The position numbers were made by a program, and so were the translations under genes. Below the pieces are notes generated by a model, which was given only the letters and a program-made list of their open reading frames with translations, searched no databases and was not told the DNA's origin. This document shows, piece after piece, positions 16,287 through 24,974 of a stretch of DNA of 64,000 nt. This stretch comes from Candidatus Dojkabacteria bacterium (GTDB taxonomy: Bacteria > Patescibacteria > Dojkabacteria > B142 > JAFGFJ01). Location: contig JAFGFJ010000006.1 of the NCBI GenBank assembly GCA_016931155.1, positions 495,651 through 559,650 on the forward strand. The letters are read 5' to 3'. The number at the start of each line of letters is the position of its first letter. The stretch's first letter is position 1.

Positions 16287-17684
16287 TCACTGAGCTGAAA
16301 TGCTTTCGATAGTTTTTTCAATCATACCCCTAAAGCCGTGTGAGCCTGTGAACAGAATAATCCTTTTCCCCTTGATTTTTATCAGATGATCGATAAGTTC
16401 ATTATCAATCGGGAAATAATTTACCTTGTTATGTGTTTTTGAAATAACTTCAGAAAGTTCTTTTCCTCCAAGCCGGAAAAGTCTGTCTCTCGTTTTGGTG
16501 GTTGAAAGTCTAGGAATTATAACTTCTGTTGCATTCTTGAAAACACTATTGTACAGCGGGATAGCCTCTTTCGTTCTGTTTCCTGCATTTGGCTCGAAAA
16601 CTACTACTATTTTGTGTTTTGGATATTCTTCCTTAACTGCACTCAAAGACCCTCTGGCCTTTGAAGGTGTGCTTCCAAAGTCGTCAATCACCATGCAGTC
16701 ATTTATGTTCATCCTGACTTCAAGTCTTCTCTTGATTCCGCTGAAAGTTTCTATTCCATCTTTTATTGCTTCTGCCGGTATGTCAAGATTTCTAGCGAGA
16801 GTAGCAGCTCCGGTTATATTTATTTTATTGTGTTTTCCTATTAGCTTTGTCTTATACGAAAAGTCTTTTTCATTATATTCGTAAAAAATTACTTTTGCTT
16901 TTGCGTTTTCAACTACTTCTTCGATATTTTCTCCTTCTTTACTGGCTACTATTAGGCCATCCTGGGGGACTGACTCGACAAGTTTTTTAAAATTATCAAC
17001 GTATGCCTTCTTTGTAGGAAATATATCCGTATGGTCATGCTCTGCAGAAGTAATGACTAAGTACTTCGGGTGGTAATGGAAAAATTTGGATGTTTGGTCG
17101 TAGCATGAAGTTATATATTCATCGCCCTCTGTTATACTCCATTCAGTTGTTTTGTCTTTTAGTTTTATTCCATCTTTTATATTGTTCGCTAATGCCCCAA
17201 TCATATAACTGATTTTCTTGTTTGCTTTATGAAAAATATTTACGAGAAGGGCTGTAATGGTTGTTTTCCCATATGTACCAGTAATAACAATAGAATTTTT
17301 GTCTACAATTTGATGTTTTTCCAGTACTTCAGGGTATGATTTCACGGTGAGTTTTTTCTTTTTGGCAAATAATAGCTCAGGATTTTTTGATGAAATAGAA
17401 GCACCGATTATCACTAAGGTTGGAAAGTCAGGAAGTCCAGACCTTATTCCCTTGCTATATTTTTTTCTGTAATAAGCTCTTGTAAGGTGTTCTTTTCTGA
17501 ATCCTACCTCTACAGTGATAGCTTTTTCTATCAAATAAGTACTCATTGGTGGGTAAAAGGCTTTGTCAGAACCAGTTATGAACCATCCATTTTCCTTAAA
17601 TGCGTTTGCCATTGGAGCCATTGTGACGCCAGAAATGCCTATCAAATGTACCCAATTTACTTTTTCCTTACAGGATCTTTTCAT
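16287..17684 (-). CDS. Mur ligase family protein, Mpl/MurC-like
   Basis: A 465-residue ATP-dependent Mur ligase joining an amino acid or peptide to a UDP-MurNAc-type acceptor. The N-terminal Rossmann part starts VHLIGISGVTMAPMA and contains SDKAFYPPMSTYL, where the PPMST segment is typical of Mpl (murein peptide ligase). The central ATP site is GTYGKTTITALL; EHDHTDIFP and the C-terminal domain DDFGSTPSKARGSL, PNAGNRTKE follow. Recycling of cell-wall peptides (Mpl) is preferred over MurC, but substrate cannot be fixed from sequence. First gene of a four-gene operon. Confidence 0.82.
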   Translation of the reverse strand: MKRSCKEKVNWVHLIGISGVTMAPMANAFKENGWFITGSDKAFYPPMSTYLIEKAITVEVGFRKEHLTRAYYRKKYSKGIRSGLPDFPTLVIIGASISSKNPELLFAKKKKLTVKSYPEVLEKHQIVDKNSIVITGTYGKTTITALLVNIFHKANKKISYMIGALANNIKDGIKLKDKTTEWSITEGDEYITSCYDQTSKFFHYHPKYLVITSAEHDHTDIFPTKKAYVDNFKKLVESVPQDGLIVASKEGENIEEVVENAKAKVIFYEYNEKDFSYKTKLIGKHNKINITGAATLARNLDIPAEAIKDGIETFSGIKRRLEVRMNINDCMVIDDFGSTPSKARGSLSAVKEEYPKHKIVVVFEPNAGNRTKEAIPLYNSVFKNATEVIIPRLSTTKTRDRLFRLGGKELSEVISKTHNKVNYFPIDNELIDHLIKIKGKRIILFTGSHGFRGMIEKTIESISAQ

Positions 17685-17800
17685 TTGCTAAATTCTATTC
17701 GAAAAGGGGTTCAAATACAAACCTTCTCCTGAACAAAAATGTTGAACAAACTGGTTAATTTGCCTTTTCAATTCTGGAATTTGCACAAATTGCTAAAATC

Positions 17801-17854
17801 TTGACACCCCAATCTGTTGTTGTTACTCTAGCTATGCCACACAAAATGTTGTGC
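17801..17854 (+). promoter_or_regulatory. nrd promoter with two NrdR-box-like operators
   Basis: TTGACA (17801-17806) and TACTCT (17824-17829) are 17 bp apart. Against the published NrdR box acaCwAtATaTwGtgt, site 2 (17839-17854, ACACAAAATGTTGTGC) matches at 13 of 16 positions, and site 1 (17807-17822) keeps the CAAT.T.TTGT core. The sites start exactly 32 bp apart, about three helical turns, the spacing known for NrdR box pairs. They flank the -10, fitting repression of nrdR and the RNR genes by NrdR. Confidence 0.75.
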
Positions 17855-18048
17855 TTGGCAGAGATTAAGTCTGGGGTAGACTTTTGATTTCAAGTAGTAA
17901 TTTAAGTGTATATGTAGGGATTGTTGTTGCACCTTTAGCCGTTGTTGCTACCTCTTTTTAGTCTCCAGAGTTGAAGATAACCCTTTGTTTAGAAGGTTAG
18001 TTGAGATGCCCCAAAAATTGGAGACTGTTTAATTGATTTTGGAAAAAA
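17836..18048 (+). other. Long structured leader of the nrd operon
   Basis: The gap 17685-18048 (364 bases) has no credible ORF. Downstream of the promoter the leader has a hairpin built on NrdR box 2 (GCCA...TGGC around CACAA/TTGTG), a 6-bp hairpin AAGTCT/AGACTT at 17867-17883, and a larger element in which AGTCTCCA (17960-17967) pairs with TGGAGACT (18019-18026), enclosing TAACC/GGTTA (17978-17982/17995-17999). It shows none of the conserved cobalamin-riboswitch boxes I know. Function unknown. Confidence 0.45.
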
Positions 18049-18513
18049 ATGTTTTGTCCATATTGTCATTTTGAAGATACTAAAGTCGTTGATAAAAGAG
18101 ATAATGATGAAACGGCTGTTACCAGAAGAAGAAGGGAATGTTTGGGCTGTGGGAAAAGGTTTACTACTTATGAGCGTATAGAGACTATTCATCTCAATGT
18201 AGTGAAAAGAAGCGGGAAGATGGAAGAGTTTGACCGGGAGAAACTCAAAAGAGGGATAATGAAAGCAGTAAAGAAAAGACCGATAACTGAAAAACAGATA
18301 GATGAATTGATTGATGATATTGAATTGAAGCTATTAAACAGGAAAAGCACGGAAATAAAGAGTACAGAGATAGGAAAAATGATCCTGACGAGACTTAAAA
18401 AGCTTGATCAGGTGGGTTATATACTTTTTGCGTCAGTGTACAGGGATTTTAATGAGATAAATGACTTTGAAAGAGTGCTTGAGGAATTGAAAATGCCGAA
18501 TGGGAGTGATTAG
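18049..18513 (+). CDS. nrdR: Transcriptional repressor NrdR
   Basis: A 154-residue zinc-ribbon/ATP-cone repressor that senses ATP and dATP and controls ribonucleotide reductase genes. Cys3, Cys6, Cys31 and Cys34 form the ribbon (CPYC...CLGC) with the basic RRRRE between them; the ATP-cone follows from about residue 47 (VVKRSGKMEEFDREKLKRG). Length is typical. It is first in the operon, behind two NrdR-box-like sites, so it should regulate itself and the RNR genes downstream. Confidence 0.95.
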   Translation: MFCPYCHFEDTKVVDKRDNDETAVTRRRRECLGCGKRFTTYERIETIHLNVVKRSGKMEEFDREKLKRGIMKAVKKRPITEKQIDELIDDIELKLLNRKSTEIKSTEIGKMILTRLKKLDQVGYILFASVYRDFNEINDFERVLEELKMPNGSD

Positions 18514-18554
18514 AGGTTTTGTTTGAGTTTTGGGTTTATAAAGCTATTTAACTA

Positions 18555-20351
18555 ATGCCGAAAAACCTTGCCATAAAACCAGAGCTTACTCCAAATGCGC
18601 TCTTCATTGCTGAAAAGAGGTATTTTAAGCTGGGAAAGGACGGGAAACCTGAAGAAAATCCTTCTCAAATGTTTAGACGTGTTTCGAAGTTTATTGCTTC
18701 TGCGGAAAATAAACTCAACGATAAGAAAAAAGGCTACAAGAAACCTGCAGCAAAAAGACTAAAGGAGATAGAGGATTCATTTTATGAGATTCAGTCAAAT
18801 TTGGAATTTCTACAAGGAATGACTCTTCTTGATAGAGGAAAAGAAGATCTGGTTGCTGCCTGTTATGTTATGCCAATTAAGGATTCTCTTGAATCGATCT
18901 ATGGTACTCTTGCAAATACTGTTACTTTGCACAGACGGGGAGCGGGAGTAGGTTATGATTTTTCTGAGATCAGACCGGAAGGGACGATTATAAATTCGAC
19001 CGGGAAAGAGGCAAGCGGTCCGATTTCATTTATGAGGCTCTATGATTTTTCCTCGGAGGTTATTATGAATCGCGGATCGGTCAGACATGCGGGTCATATG
19101 GGAATTTTGAGAATTGATCACCCTGATATAGAAAAATTTATCACGGCAAAAGAAGATTATACTCAGCTTACAAATTTCAACATTTCCATAGCAATTACGG
19201 ATGAGTTTGTTAAGGCTCTGCGAAAAGGCGGGAAATACAAGCTTGTTCACGATGGGAAGCCTTATGGAGAAGCTAACGCCAGGGAAATGCTTAGAAAAAT
19301 TACAGAAAGTATTCACCGAAGCGGTGAGCCAGGATTTATATTTATTGATGAAGTAAACAGGTTTAATCCTACTCTCAATGTTGGTAAGATGACTGCTACA
19401 AATCAATGCGGAGAACAGCCGCTTCTGCCGTATGAGGCCTGTAATATAGGATCTATTATTTTGAATAGATTTGTAGTTCCGGAAGGTGATGGTGGTGATA
19501 CAGGAGCAAAGAAGCCGGAGGACAGGATAAATTGGGAACGTCTGGAATATGTAGTAAAAGTTGCTGTCAGATTTTTGGACAACACCATTACAGTTGCAAA
19601 TCACTTACTTCCGGAAATTGAAAAGATTGTTATGTACGGGAATAGAAAGATCGGACTTGGTGTTATGGGCTGGGCTGACCTCCTTTATGAACTAAAACTG
19701 CCATATAACTCAGAAGAAGCTCTGGATTTAGCTGAGGGAGTTATGAAATTTATCGAAAAGACAGGACACGAAGCGTCACAGGAATTGGGTATTGAAAAAG
19801 GCGACTTTGGTAATTTCAAGGGAAGTAGGTGGGATAAGAAAGGCTATAAGCATATGAGAAATGCCACCGTAACTACAATTGCACCAAATGGCACTACGAG
19901 TCTGCTGGCTGAAGTTAGTGGTGGGATTGAACCGGTTTTCGCTCTTGGCTATGTGAGGAAAAACATGGAAACAGTTGGGGAAAATGTGGAAATGCTTTAT
20001 GTAAATTCTGGACTGGAAAGAGCACTCAAAGATAAGTGGCTTTATTCGAAAGATTTGATGGCCAAAATTGCGGGGAAGGGAACTCTGGAAGGTTTTACTG
20101 AAATCCCTGATGAGCTTAAAAAGGTGTTTGTAACTTCTTACGATATAAGTTCAGAGTGGCATTTGAGGATGCAGGCCGCATTCCAAAAATACACAGATAA
20201 TGCCGTTTCGAAAACTATTAACCTGCCGGAAAGCGCAAAAATAGAGGATATCGAAAAAGCTTTTATTCTTGCGACCGAACTTCACCTGAAGGGTCTAACT
20301 ATATACAGGGACAAAAGCAGGGACAAGCAAGTACTAAATTTGAATAAATGA
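18555..20351 (+). CDS. nrdJ: Class II ribonucleotide reductase, catalytic domain only (copy 1)
   Basis: A 598-residue adenosylcobalamin-dependent RNR catalytic chain reducing ribonucleotides to deoxyribonucleotides. The disulfide-forming pair is Cys103 (AACYVMP) and Cys296 (YEACNIGS); the thiyl-radical Cys285 and Glu287 are in ATNQCGEQP, with Pro replaced by Gln. Phosphate-loop region: APNGTTSLLAEVSGGIEP. The usual NSPTL loop before Cys103 is changed to QGMTL. The TSCPD domain and C-terminal cysteine tail found in complete NrdJ are missing; the protein stops right after TIYRDKSRDK. It overlaps the next gene by four bases (ATGA). Class II is inferred from motif set and absence of nrdB/nrdD/nrdG in view. 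Confidence 0.88.
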   Translation: MPKNLAIKPELTPNALFIAEKRYFKLGKDGKPEENPSQMFRRVSKFIASAENKLNDKKKGYKKPAAKRLKEIEDSFYEIQSNLEFLQGMTLLDRGKEDLVAACYVMPIKDSLESIYGTLANTVTLHRRGAGVGYDFSEIRPEGTIINSTGKEASGPISFMRLYDFSSEVIMNRGSVRHAGHMGILRIDHPDIEKFITAKEDYTQLTNFNISIAITDEFVKALRKGGKYKLVHDGKPYGEANAREMLRKITESIHRSGEPGFIFIDEVNRFNPTLNVGKMTATNQCGEQPLLPYEACNIGSIILNRFVVPEGDGGDTGAKKPEDRINWERLEYVVKVAVRFLDNTITVANHLLPEIEKIVMYGNRKIGLGVMGWADLLYELKLPYNSEEALDLAEGVMKFIEKTGHEASQELGIEKGDFGNFKGSRWDKKGYKHMRNATVTTIAPNGTTSLLAEVSGGIEPVFALGYVRKNMETVGENVEMLYVNSGLERALKDKWLYSKDLMAKIAGKGTLEGFTEIPDELKKVFVTSYDISSEWHLRMQAAFQKYTDNAVSKTINLPESAKIEDIEKAFILATELHLKGLTIYRDKSRDKQVLNLNK

Positions 20352-20509
20352 ATAAATTTGAAAAAAGAACAATAATTATAGATTCGAGAGGGAATAAGGC
20401 AAATCTTTATGCTTCCGCTTACAGCGAGCAAGAAGCGAATAGAGCCATGGGTATGCTCGTCGATGAGATGTTTATTGATATGAGTATTGAAAATGGAAAC
20501 AAAAGATAA
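20348..20509 (+). CDS. 53-aa protein translationally coupled between RNR genes
   Basis: ATG 20348 overlaps the stop of the upstream RNR gene in an ATGA arrangement, and the frame ends at TAA 20507-20509. The predicted protein starts MNKFEKRTIIIDSRGNK, with a short strand, a loop and a helix (EQEANRAMGMLVDEMFID). It has no Cys, no signal and no recognised family. The exact overlap and the position inside the RNR operon argue that it is real. Whether it binds the reductase cannot be decided here. Confidence 0.6.
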   Translation: MNKFEKRTIIIDSRGNKANLYASAYSEQEANRAMGMLVDEMFIDMSIENGNKR

Positions 20510-20569
20510 AGCAAAATTTTACATTGTGTTTACCAGAGTTTGTTGTTTATTTAATTTGCAGGAACAAAT

Positions 20570-23500
20570 ATGAGAAAAGGAGGAAAAACATCTTCAGTAG
20601 ATGATAAACTCCCCGCAGTTTACACTGAAGGCTCGGTTCAGCTTCTGAGAAAAAGATTTCTTAAGACCGATGATGAAGGTATACCAATAGAAACCCCTGG
20701 AGATATGTTTGCTAGAGTTGCTGAAGGTGTTGCAAAAGGGGATCTGGTCTTTAATAAGGGCAAGAAGGAAGCCAAGAAAACAGAGGCAGAGTTTTTTGAC
20801 ATGATTTACAATCTTCGCTTCATACCCAATTCTCCAACTCTTCTGAATGTCGGGAGAAACAACAAAAACTTTGCGGCCTGTTTTGTACTGCCTATAGCGG
20901 ATTCTCTCTCTGAAATTTATTCGACTCTAAATGAAGCAGTTAATGTTCAGTGGAAAGGCGGGGGAACGGGTTTTAATTTTTCGCCAATAAGACCGAAAGG
21001 CGACATGGCAGGAGGGATTCCAGATGTTGCGGCAGGACCTATTCACTACATAAAGACCTTCTCGACAGCGATGATGGGTGTGAGGCAGTCCGGTAAAAGG
21101 GGAGGCGGAAATATGGCAATACTCAATGTGGATCATCCGGATATTTTGGAGTTTATACATCTCAAAGAGCAGGACAGAACGATAATGAATTTCAATATTT
21201 CTGTTGGAATTACCAATATATTTATGAAAGCTCTTCAGGAGGATACTACATATGATCTGGTAAATCCTCGAAATAATGAGGTTGCCGGGCAGTTGAGTGC
21301 ACGACAGGTATTTGACGAAATTGTTCAGCTTGCTCACAAGACAGGTGATCCCGGTCTTGCTTTCATAGATAATATTGAAGCTGACAACAAAACTCCACTT
21401 GTAGGGAAGATGGATGCTACAAACCCTTGCGGCGAACAGCCTCTTCTTCCTTATGAGTCGTGTAATCTTGGGGCAGTAAACCTCAGGGTAATGTTTGATC
21501 AGAAGAAGAACATACTTAACTGGGATCTTCTTAAAAAAACAATTCATACAGGTGTTCATTTTCTGGATAATATTGTTGAAATAAACAATTATCCGCTGGA
21601 AAAAATAGAGAAAGTTACAAAGCATACAAACAGAAAGATTGGTTTGGGACTAATGGGATTTGCTGACCTGCTTATGATGATGGAGATTCCCTATAACTCT
21701 GAAAAAGCCTATAAATTTGCTGAAAAATTGATAAAATTTATTGAAGATGAAGCAATTAAGGAGTCGATCAGGCTTGCGAAAAAGCGTGGAGTTTTTCCAG
21801 CATACAGTGGAAGTGTATGGGAGAAAAGGAAGCTCCCTGTAAGAAATGCTACTCTCACAACAATTGCTCCAAACGGTAACACAAGTCTTATTGGGGGGTC
21901 TGTTGGGGGTATTGAGCCATCATATGCTCTTGCATACAAAGTAGGAGGTGTTGAGGATAGAAGCTACAGAGCTACAGAGGTTATATTCAACGTATCGGAA
22001 GGGTTCAAGCATCTTGCTAAAAAACACGGATTTTACAAACCTGAGGTAATTGAAAAAATAGTTAATGGAGTGCCTGTTTCTGCTATTAAAGAAATTCCGG
22101 AAGGTGTTAAAAAAGTGCTTGTAACGGCTCTTGATATCTCACCGATGGATCACTTAAAAATGCAGGCAGCTTTTCAGAAGAATGTTGATAATGCAATTTC
22201 CAAGACAATAAATTTTCCGAATGATTCAACTCCGATGGATATAAAGAAAGTCTACATTGAAGCGTACAGGCTTGGTCTTAAGGGTGTAACAATTTATCGG
22301 GATGGGAGCAAAAGCGGGCAGACACTCGTTTCGAGCGACAACAAAGGAAAATTGAATGTGGAAGGGACAGGTGGAGAAAAATCCGGCAACGAATCAGATG
22401 GGATGAAAATGGAACCTGCTCCTATTCTTACGTCAAATGCACTTCAGGTTCTTGAGAAAAGAGCTTTAAAGAAAAGCGAAAATGGAGAAATAATTGAAAC
22501 TCCCGAGGAGCTTTGGAGAAGAATCGCAAAACATGTTGCGAAAGCTGAGAAGAAGGATAAGCAAAAAGAATGGGAAGGGAATTTTTTTACGGTTTTTAAT
22601 TCTGCTGAATTTTTAAGCGGGGGTGCGCTGATTTATGCTGGTCTCGGGGAACGTGCGATTCTTTCGAAATGTCTTGTTCTACCTGTTGACGACTCGATAG
22701 GTAGTATTTTCGAGAGTCTTAATATGAATATTGAAATGCTTAAACGAGGTGTTGGTACAGGGTTTAATTTTTCAAAGATCAGGTCATCTTATGCTGTTGT
22801 GAAAACGACTGGAGAGCATGCAGCAGGACCTATTAAATATCTGAAACTCTATGATAGTGCACAAGACACTCTTACCGGTCGTGGTGGTAGAGGGCTTGGC
22901 TCGATGGCGATACTTAATGTGGATCACCCCAATATTGAGGAGTTTGTAAATTTGAAGGACGATCTAAGTGCGATCCATCATTACAATATTTCTGTTGGTG
23001 TGAGCGACAAATTTATGAAAGCGGTTAAAAGTAATGCAAAGTGGGATCTGGTAGATCCACATGATGGGAATGTTTATAAAACGATTAAGGCAAAGGAGCT
23101 TTTTAATTCGATAGCAAAGCATGCGTGGTTGAGTGGTGATCCTGGAATCTTTTTCCTGGATACAGCTGAAAAGGGGAATACAACTCCTGCTCTTGGAAAG
23201 ATGGATGCTACAAATCCTTGCGGTGAGCAACCCCTTATCCCCTATGAAACCTGTAATCTCGGCAATATTGATATTTCAAAAATGATAAAGGGAAATCCAT
23301 ATGCACTGGATCCAGACCTTTTGGATGCTCCTTTCAAGGAGAAGATGAGATTTGTGAATTGGGAAAGACTGGCAGAGGTTACACGTATTGGAGTGAGATA
23401 CCTTGACGATATTATTGATGTAAACACTTATCCTATAAAGGAGATTGAGGTGATGACTAAAAAGACTAGAAATGTAGGGTTGGGAATAATGGGGCTTGCT

Positions 23501-24934
23501 GACTTCTTCATAAAACTTGGTATCCCATACGAAAGTGATGAAGCAGTAAAGGCATCAGAAGAGGTAATGAAATTTATTCAAAGTGAGGCACATAAATATT
23601 CTGAAGCTTTGGGGAAAGAGAAGGGAAATTTCCCGGCTTTTAAAGATAGCACATGGAGGAAGAAAGGAAAGAAATACATGAGAAATACAAGGACAACGAC
23701 TATTGCTCCAACAGGTACAATTGCAATTGTTGCAAACTGTAATCCGGGGATTGAGCCTGTATTTGCTCTTGGATATCGAAGAAAGAACTCGATGGGGGGG
23801 ACGGATCAGTTGGTGATTGAACCTTTGTTTATTGAGGTTGCAATGCAAAGAGGTTTTTACTCAGATGAACTTATTAATGATATAGCAGACGGAAAACACT
23901 TAAGTGAAATTAAAGAAAAATATAATATTCCTGATGATGTGGTTAAGGTTTTTGTCACGACTCATGAAATAGATCCAAAGCGGCATGTACATATCCAATC
24001 GGCTTTCCAGAAATACGTTGATAGTGCTGTTTCAAAAACTATCAATTTGCCAAACTCTGCAACTCCTGAGGACATAGAAAGGGTTTATGCACTTGCATAT
24101 GATCTCGGCTGTAAGGGAATTACTGTATTTAGAGATGGAAGTAAAGATCCGGCTCTCCAGGTGGGGGTTGGTGTAAGAGATAATTCAGCTTCTGACTTTC
24201 CAGCAGATAGGCAAAGTGGCGAACAGTCTGGTAAACAGGATGGCACAAGAGAGACCTTTGAGCCAAGGGATCGCGCAATGGTAACAAGAGGTACTACTAC
24301 TAAACTCAAGACAGAACAGGGAAGCCTTTTCGTGACTATAAATGAGGATGAAAAAGGAATTGTGGAGGTGTTTCTGGTGCTTGGAAAGAGCGGAAGCTTT
24401 ACTACAGGTTATACAGAGGCTATTGGAAGACTTGTCTCTATGTCTCTGAGAAGTGGTATAAAGGTGGAGAATATAATTGAACAGTTAAAAGGAATAAGAA
24501 CTTCCATGCCTACAATGAACAAAGGTATGATAATTTACTCTGTACCTGATGCTGTTGCCAAAGTGCTTGAGCAGTATGTTGAGAATAAGAAAGGGCAGGT
24601 GGAAATGTTTGAAGCTCAGCCTGCATCTGTAGCTGATGTAAAAGATGCGCCGGAATCCAGCTCTGTAAAATCTGTCCCTGAATCTCCCGAGACGGAAACA
24701 GAAGAGGAGGAGAAGTCAGAAGATGAGGAGAAAAATGAACGACCCGCTAAAGAAATCACACCGAAGCTTGACGCAAAAATCAGTGACAAGGAATCAAACC
24801 ATGTTGACGGTAAGTTCTATAGCAAAAATAATGTAATGGGTGATTTACTGGAGTGTCCGGAATGTGGTGGAGATCTGGAATATGCAGAAGGGTGTATTCT
24901 ATGTAGAAGTTGTGGGTATAGTAAATGCGGATAA
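20570..24934 (+). CDS. nrdJ: Tandem-fused class II ribonucleotide reductase with two catalytic domains
   Basis: A 1454-residue protein holding two complete RNR catalytic modules in one chain. Module A (about 1-585): Cys104 in AACFVLP, radical Cys287/Glu289 in NPCGEQP, Cys298 in YESCNLG, and a canonical NSPTLLN loop. A 30-residue Gly/Ser/Glu linker follows. Module B (about 617-1190): Cys701, Cys884/Glu886, Cys895, but the NSPTL loop reads SGGAL and the phosphate loop PTGTIA. Next come a TSCPD-like domain (about 1233-1340), an acidic linker and a cysteine tail (CPEC at 1429-1432, then Cys1442, 1445, 1448, 1453). Each module has its own N-terminal and barrel parts, so this is duplication plus fusion, not a split gene. 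The single tail may serve three catalytic units, including the separate 598-aa chain. Confidence 0.9.
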   Translation: MRKGGKTSSVDDKLPAVYTEGSVQLLRKRFLKTDDEGIPIETPGDMFARVAEGVAKGDLVFNKGKKEAKKTEAEFFDMIYNLRFIPNSPTLLNVGRNNKNFAACFVLPIADSLSEIYSTLNEAVNVQWKGGGTGFNFSPIRPKGDMAGGIPDVAAGPIHYIKTFSTAMMGVRQSGKRGGGNMAILNVDHPDILEFIHLKEQDRTIMNFNISVGITNIFMKALQEDTTYDLVNPRNNEVAGQLSARQVFDEIVQLAHKTGDPGLAFIDNIEADNKTPLVGKMDATNPCGEQPLLPYESCNLGAVNLRVMFDQKKNILNWDLLKKTIHTGVHFLDNIVEINNYPLEKIEKVTKHTNRKIGLGLMGFADLLMMMEIPYNSEKAYKFAEKLIKFIEDEAIKESIRLAKKRGVFPAYSGSVWEKRKLPVRNATLTTIAPNGNTSLIGGSVGGIEPSYALAYKVGGVEDRSYRATEVIFNVSEGFKHLAKKHGFYKPEVIEKIVNGVPVSAIKEIPEGVKKVLVTALDISPMDHLKMQAAFQKNVDNAISKTINFPNDSTPMDIKKVYIEAYRLGLKGVTIYRDGSKSGQTLVSSDNKGKLNVEGTGGEKSGNESDGMKMEPAPILTSNALQVLEKRALKKSENGEIIETPEELWRRIAKHVAKAEKKDKQKEWEGNFFTVFNSAEFLSGGALIYAGLGERAILSKCLVLPVDDSIGSIFESLNMNIEMLKRGVGTGFNFSKIRSSYAVVKTTGEHAAGPIKYLKLYDSAQDTLTGRGGRGLGSMAILNVDHPNIEEFVNLKDDLSAIHHYNISVGVSDKFMKAVKSNAKWDLVDPHDGNVYKTIKAKELFNSIAKHAWLSGDPGIFFLDTAEKGNTTPALGKMDATNPCGEQPLIPYETCNLGNIDISKMIKGNPYALDPDLLDAPFKEKMRFVNWERLAEVTRIGVRYLDDIIDVNTYPIKEIEVMTKKTRNVGLGIMGLADFFIKLGIPYESDEAVKASEEVMKFIQSEAHKYSEALGKEKGNFPAFKDSTWRKKGKKYMRNTRTTTIAPTGTIAIVANCNPGIEPVFALGYRRKNSMGGTDQLVIEPLFIEVAMQRGFYSDELINDIADGKHLSEIKEKYNIPDDVVKVFVTTHEIDPKRHVHIQSAFQKYVDSAVSKTINLPNSATPEDIERVYALAYDLGCKGITVFRDGSKDPALQVGVGVRDNSASDFPADRQSGEQSGKQDGTRETFEPRDRAMVTRGTTTKLKTEQGSLFVTINEDEKGIVEVFLVLGKSGSFTTGYTEAIGRLVSMSLRSGIKVENIIEQLKGIRTSMPTMNKGMIIYSVPDAVAKVLEQYVENKKGQVEMFEAQPASVADVKDAPESSSVKSVPESPETETEEEEKSEDEEKNERPAKEITPKLDAKISDKESNHVDGKFYSKNNVMGDLLECPECGGDLEYAEGCILCRSCGYSKCG

Positions 24935-24974
24935 ACATAGAAACAACGTTAATTTGAAGATGAGGGTTACTTTT

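Noticed and set aside
17836..18048. Cobalamin riboswitch upstream of the class II RNR locus
   Set aside because: No conserved B12-box sequence of the known class could be found in the leader.
19026..19604. Long antisense open frames across the RNR genes (also 20927-21625 and others)
   Set aside because: They lie entirely within strongly supported coding sequence on the other strand and encode no recognisable protein.
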